The notes below the pieces were generated by a model, which did no database searches, was not told the origin of the DNA, and saw only the letters and a program-made list of their open reading frames with translations. From Propionibacteriaceae bacterium (lineage in GTDB: Bacteria; Actinomycetota; Actinomycetes; Propionibacteriales; Propionibacteriaceae): DNA of 5,390 nucleotides. The position numbers were made by a program, and so were the translations under genes. Of the stretch, positions 3,959-5,390 are shown piece after piece (position 1 is the stretch's first letter; each line of letters begins with the position of its first letter). The DNA lies in the NCBI GenBank assembly GCA_003451975.1, contig DMIX01000101.1:1-5390 (forward strand), in the 5' to 3' direction.

Positions 3959-5390
3959 ATGCACGTTGTGAAGTCGCTGCCACGTCTCATCGTCTTCATC
4001 AGTGCCTACCGGGGGAGAGCGGTCCTCGCGATCGCCTTTCTCGTGGGTGTGGCCGGTGCCGACCTCGCCATCCCCCGCCTCACGCAGCGCGTAATCGACC
4101 AGGGCATTGGGCGCCAGGATGTGCATGTCATCTGGACGACGGCGCTCTTGATGATCGCTGTCGCCGCGCTCAGCGCCGTCTTCTCCGTTGGCAACACGCT
4201 TCTAGCGGTGCGTGTCGGGCAGGATATCTCCGCCGATATGCGCAGTGCACTCGTGCGCAAAGTACAGTCGCTGTCCTTCGGCAATTTGGACCGGATTCAG
4301 ACTGGAAAGCTGCTCACGCGTACGACCAGCGATATCAACATGGTGCAGATGATCGTGATGATGTCCATGCGGATGTTGATCCGCGCGCCGTTGTGGATGC
4401 TGGGCAGCCTGATCATGTTGCTGCTCACCGATGCCCGGCTGGCAGTGCACCTTTCGCCCCTGCTTCCGGTCTTTGCGCTGCTGGTGTGGATCTTCGCCGT
4501 CAAGGCCCGGCCGCTTTTCGCGCTGGTCCAGGACAGGCTGGACCAGCTCAATCAGGTATTGCAGGAGAACCTGGCCGGCGTGCGGGTTGTCAAGGCTTTC
4601 GCGCGGAGCGAGTACGAAAACGGCCGGTTCGATGCGGCCAATGTCGATCTGATGGCGCAGACGATCAAAGTGTCGCAATTGCTAGCGGTCTTGATGCCGA
4701 CCATGACGTTCGTCATCGACCTGGGCATCGTCGGCATCATCTGGTTTGGCGGTAACGAATACATCTCCGCGACGTTCTCGCTGGGCGAACTGATCGCTTT
4801 CGTGAATTATCTGCTGATGACGATGTTCCCGATGCTGTTGCTCGGGTCCATGATCGGGCCGCTGTCCGCCGCGGACGCATCTGCGGCGCGTATCCTGGAG
4901 GTGCTGGACAGCACGCCGGAGGTACAGGACCGTCCGGGCATCCGGCCACTCGCGGCGCCCGTCGCGGGGCGTGTCGCCTTCGAGCACGTGACCTTCAGCT
5001 ATAACGGAGACTGCCGCGAGCCGGTCCTGGAGGACATCAACCTGGTGGCGGAAGCAGGCCAGACGGTTGCGATTCTCGGTGCCACGGGTTCCGGCAAGTC
5101 CAGCCTGGTCCATCTGATCCCGCGCTTCTACGACGTGACGTTGGGCCGGATCACGCTGGACGGCGTCGATGTGCGCGATCTGCCCCTGCACCAGCTCCGC
5201 AAGCACGTGGGGGTCGCTCTGCAGGAGGCGGTTCTCTTCAACCTGACGATTCGTGACAACATCCGCTACGGGCGTGCGGACGTCGGCGACGACGAAGTGA
5301 TTGCCGTCGCGAAGGCGGCTCAAGCGCACGATTTCATCGTTGCCTTACCGGCGGGTTACGACACGCTGGTCGGGCAGCGCGGTGTCACCC
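3959..5390 (+). CDS. ABC exporter half-transporter (ABCB/MsbA type), 3' end outside window
   Basis: The frame stays open to the window edge (477 codons seen; such half-transporters usually have 570-620). An exporter-type membrane domain comes first, with six hydrophobic segments near residues 21-41, 57-84, 139-157, 162-182, 243-264 and 276-302. The ENLAGVRVVKAFARSEYE stretch (203-220) is the usual coupling region before TM5. The nucleotide-binding domain follows: A-loop Tyr348, Walker A GATGSGKS (374-381), and the Q-loop at Gln422 in ALQEAVLF. The sequence ends at VGQRGVT, which in this family directly precedes the LSGGQ signature, so signature, Walker B and H-loop lie outside. It should dimerise with itself or with a neighbour encoded downstream; the substrate (lipid, peptide or drug) is unknown. 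The start is ATG 3959 or GTG 3968: AAGGGAG at 3951-3957 is rather close to the ATG and 10 nt from the GTG. Confidence 0.93.
   Translation, partial: MHVVKSLPRLIVFISAYRGRAVLAIAFLVGVAGADLAIPRLTQRVIDQGIGRQDVHVIWTTALLMIAVAALSAVFSVGNTLLAVRVGQDISADMRSALVRKVQSLSFGNLDRIQTGKLLTRTTSDINMVQMIVMMSMRMLIRAPLWMLGSLIMLLLTDARLAVHLSPLLPVFALLVWIFAVKARPLFALVQDRLDQLNQVLQENLAGVRVVKAFARSEYENGRFDAANVDLMAQTIKVSQLLAVLMPTMTFVIDLGIVGIIWFGGNEYISATFSLGELIAFVNYLLMTMFPMLLLGSMIGPLSAADASAARILEVLDSTPEVQDRPGIRPLAAPVAGRVAFEHVTFSYNGDCREPVLEDINLVAEAGQTVAILGATGSGKSSLVHLIPRFYDVTLGRITLDGVDVRDLPLHQLRKHVGVALQEAVLFNLTIRDNIRYGRADVGDDEVIAVAKAAQAHDFIVALPAGYDTLVGQRGVT

Noticed and set aside
4202..5329. Long minus-strand open frames opposite the ABC transporter
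   Set aside because: They are antisense to a protein with clear membrane segments, Walker A and Q-loop, and their peptides are low-complexity, His/Gln/Arg/Asp-rich products of GC-rich codon use.

Overview
The window is ordinary bacterial chromosome of fairly high GC with no phage, plasmid, IS or CRISPR content. The gene set and the wording of the ABC transporter (for example 'LQEAVLF' at its Q-loop) resemble Chloroflexota proteins. That assignment is an impression from family familiarity, not a measurement.

Layout: (1) 1-121 is an upstream region with no gene. (2) 122-1018 and 1147-2049 (+) are two consecutive EamA/DMT-type permeases that are clearly paralogous to each other. They are probably one transcription unit and are separated by a 128-bp GC-rich spacer. 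(3) 2072-3424 (-) is a pyridoxal-phosphate-dependent group II decarboxylase-family enzyme. It converges on the permease pair with only 22 bp between the stop codons. (4) 3425-3958 is a 534-bp divergent intergenic region. It holds a promoter on each strand and, between them, a repeat array: three hairpin-forming units at a regular spacing of about 110 bp, the outer two lying in 80-bp direct repeats. (5) 3959 to the window end (+) is an ABC exporter half-transporter of the ABCB/MsbA type, cut by the window edge just before its signature motif.

How the parts may relate: the permeases and the decarboxylase face each other and could serve a shared small-molecule (amino acid or amine) pathway, but only proximity supports this. 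The decarboxylase and ABC transporter are transcribed divergently from opposite sides of the repeat array. The array is the least ordinary part of the window and the best target for follow-up.
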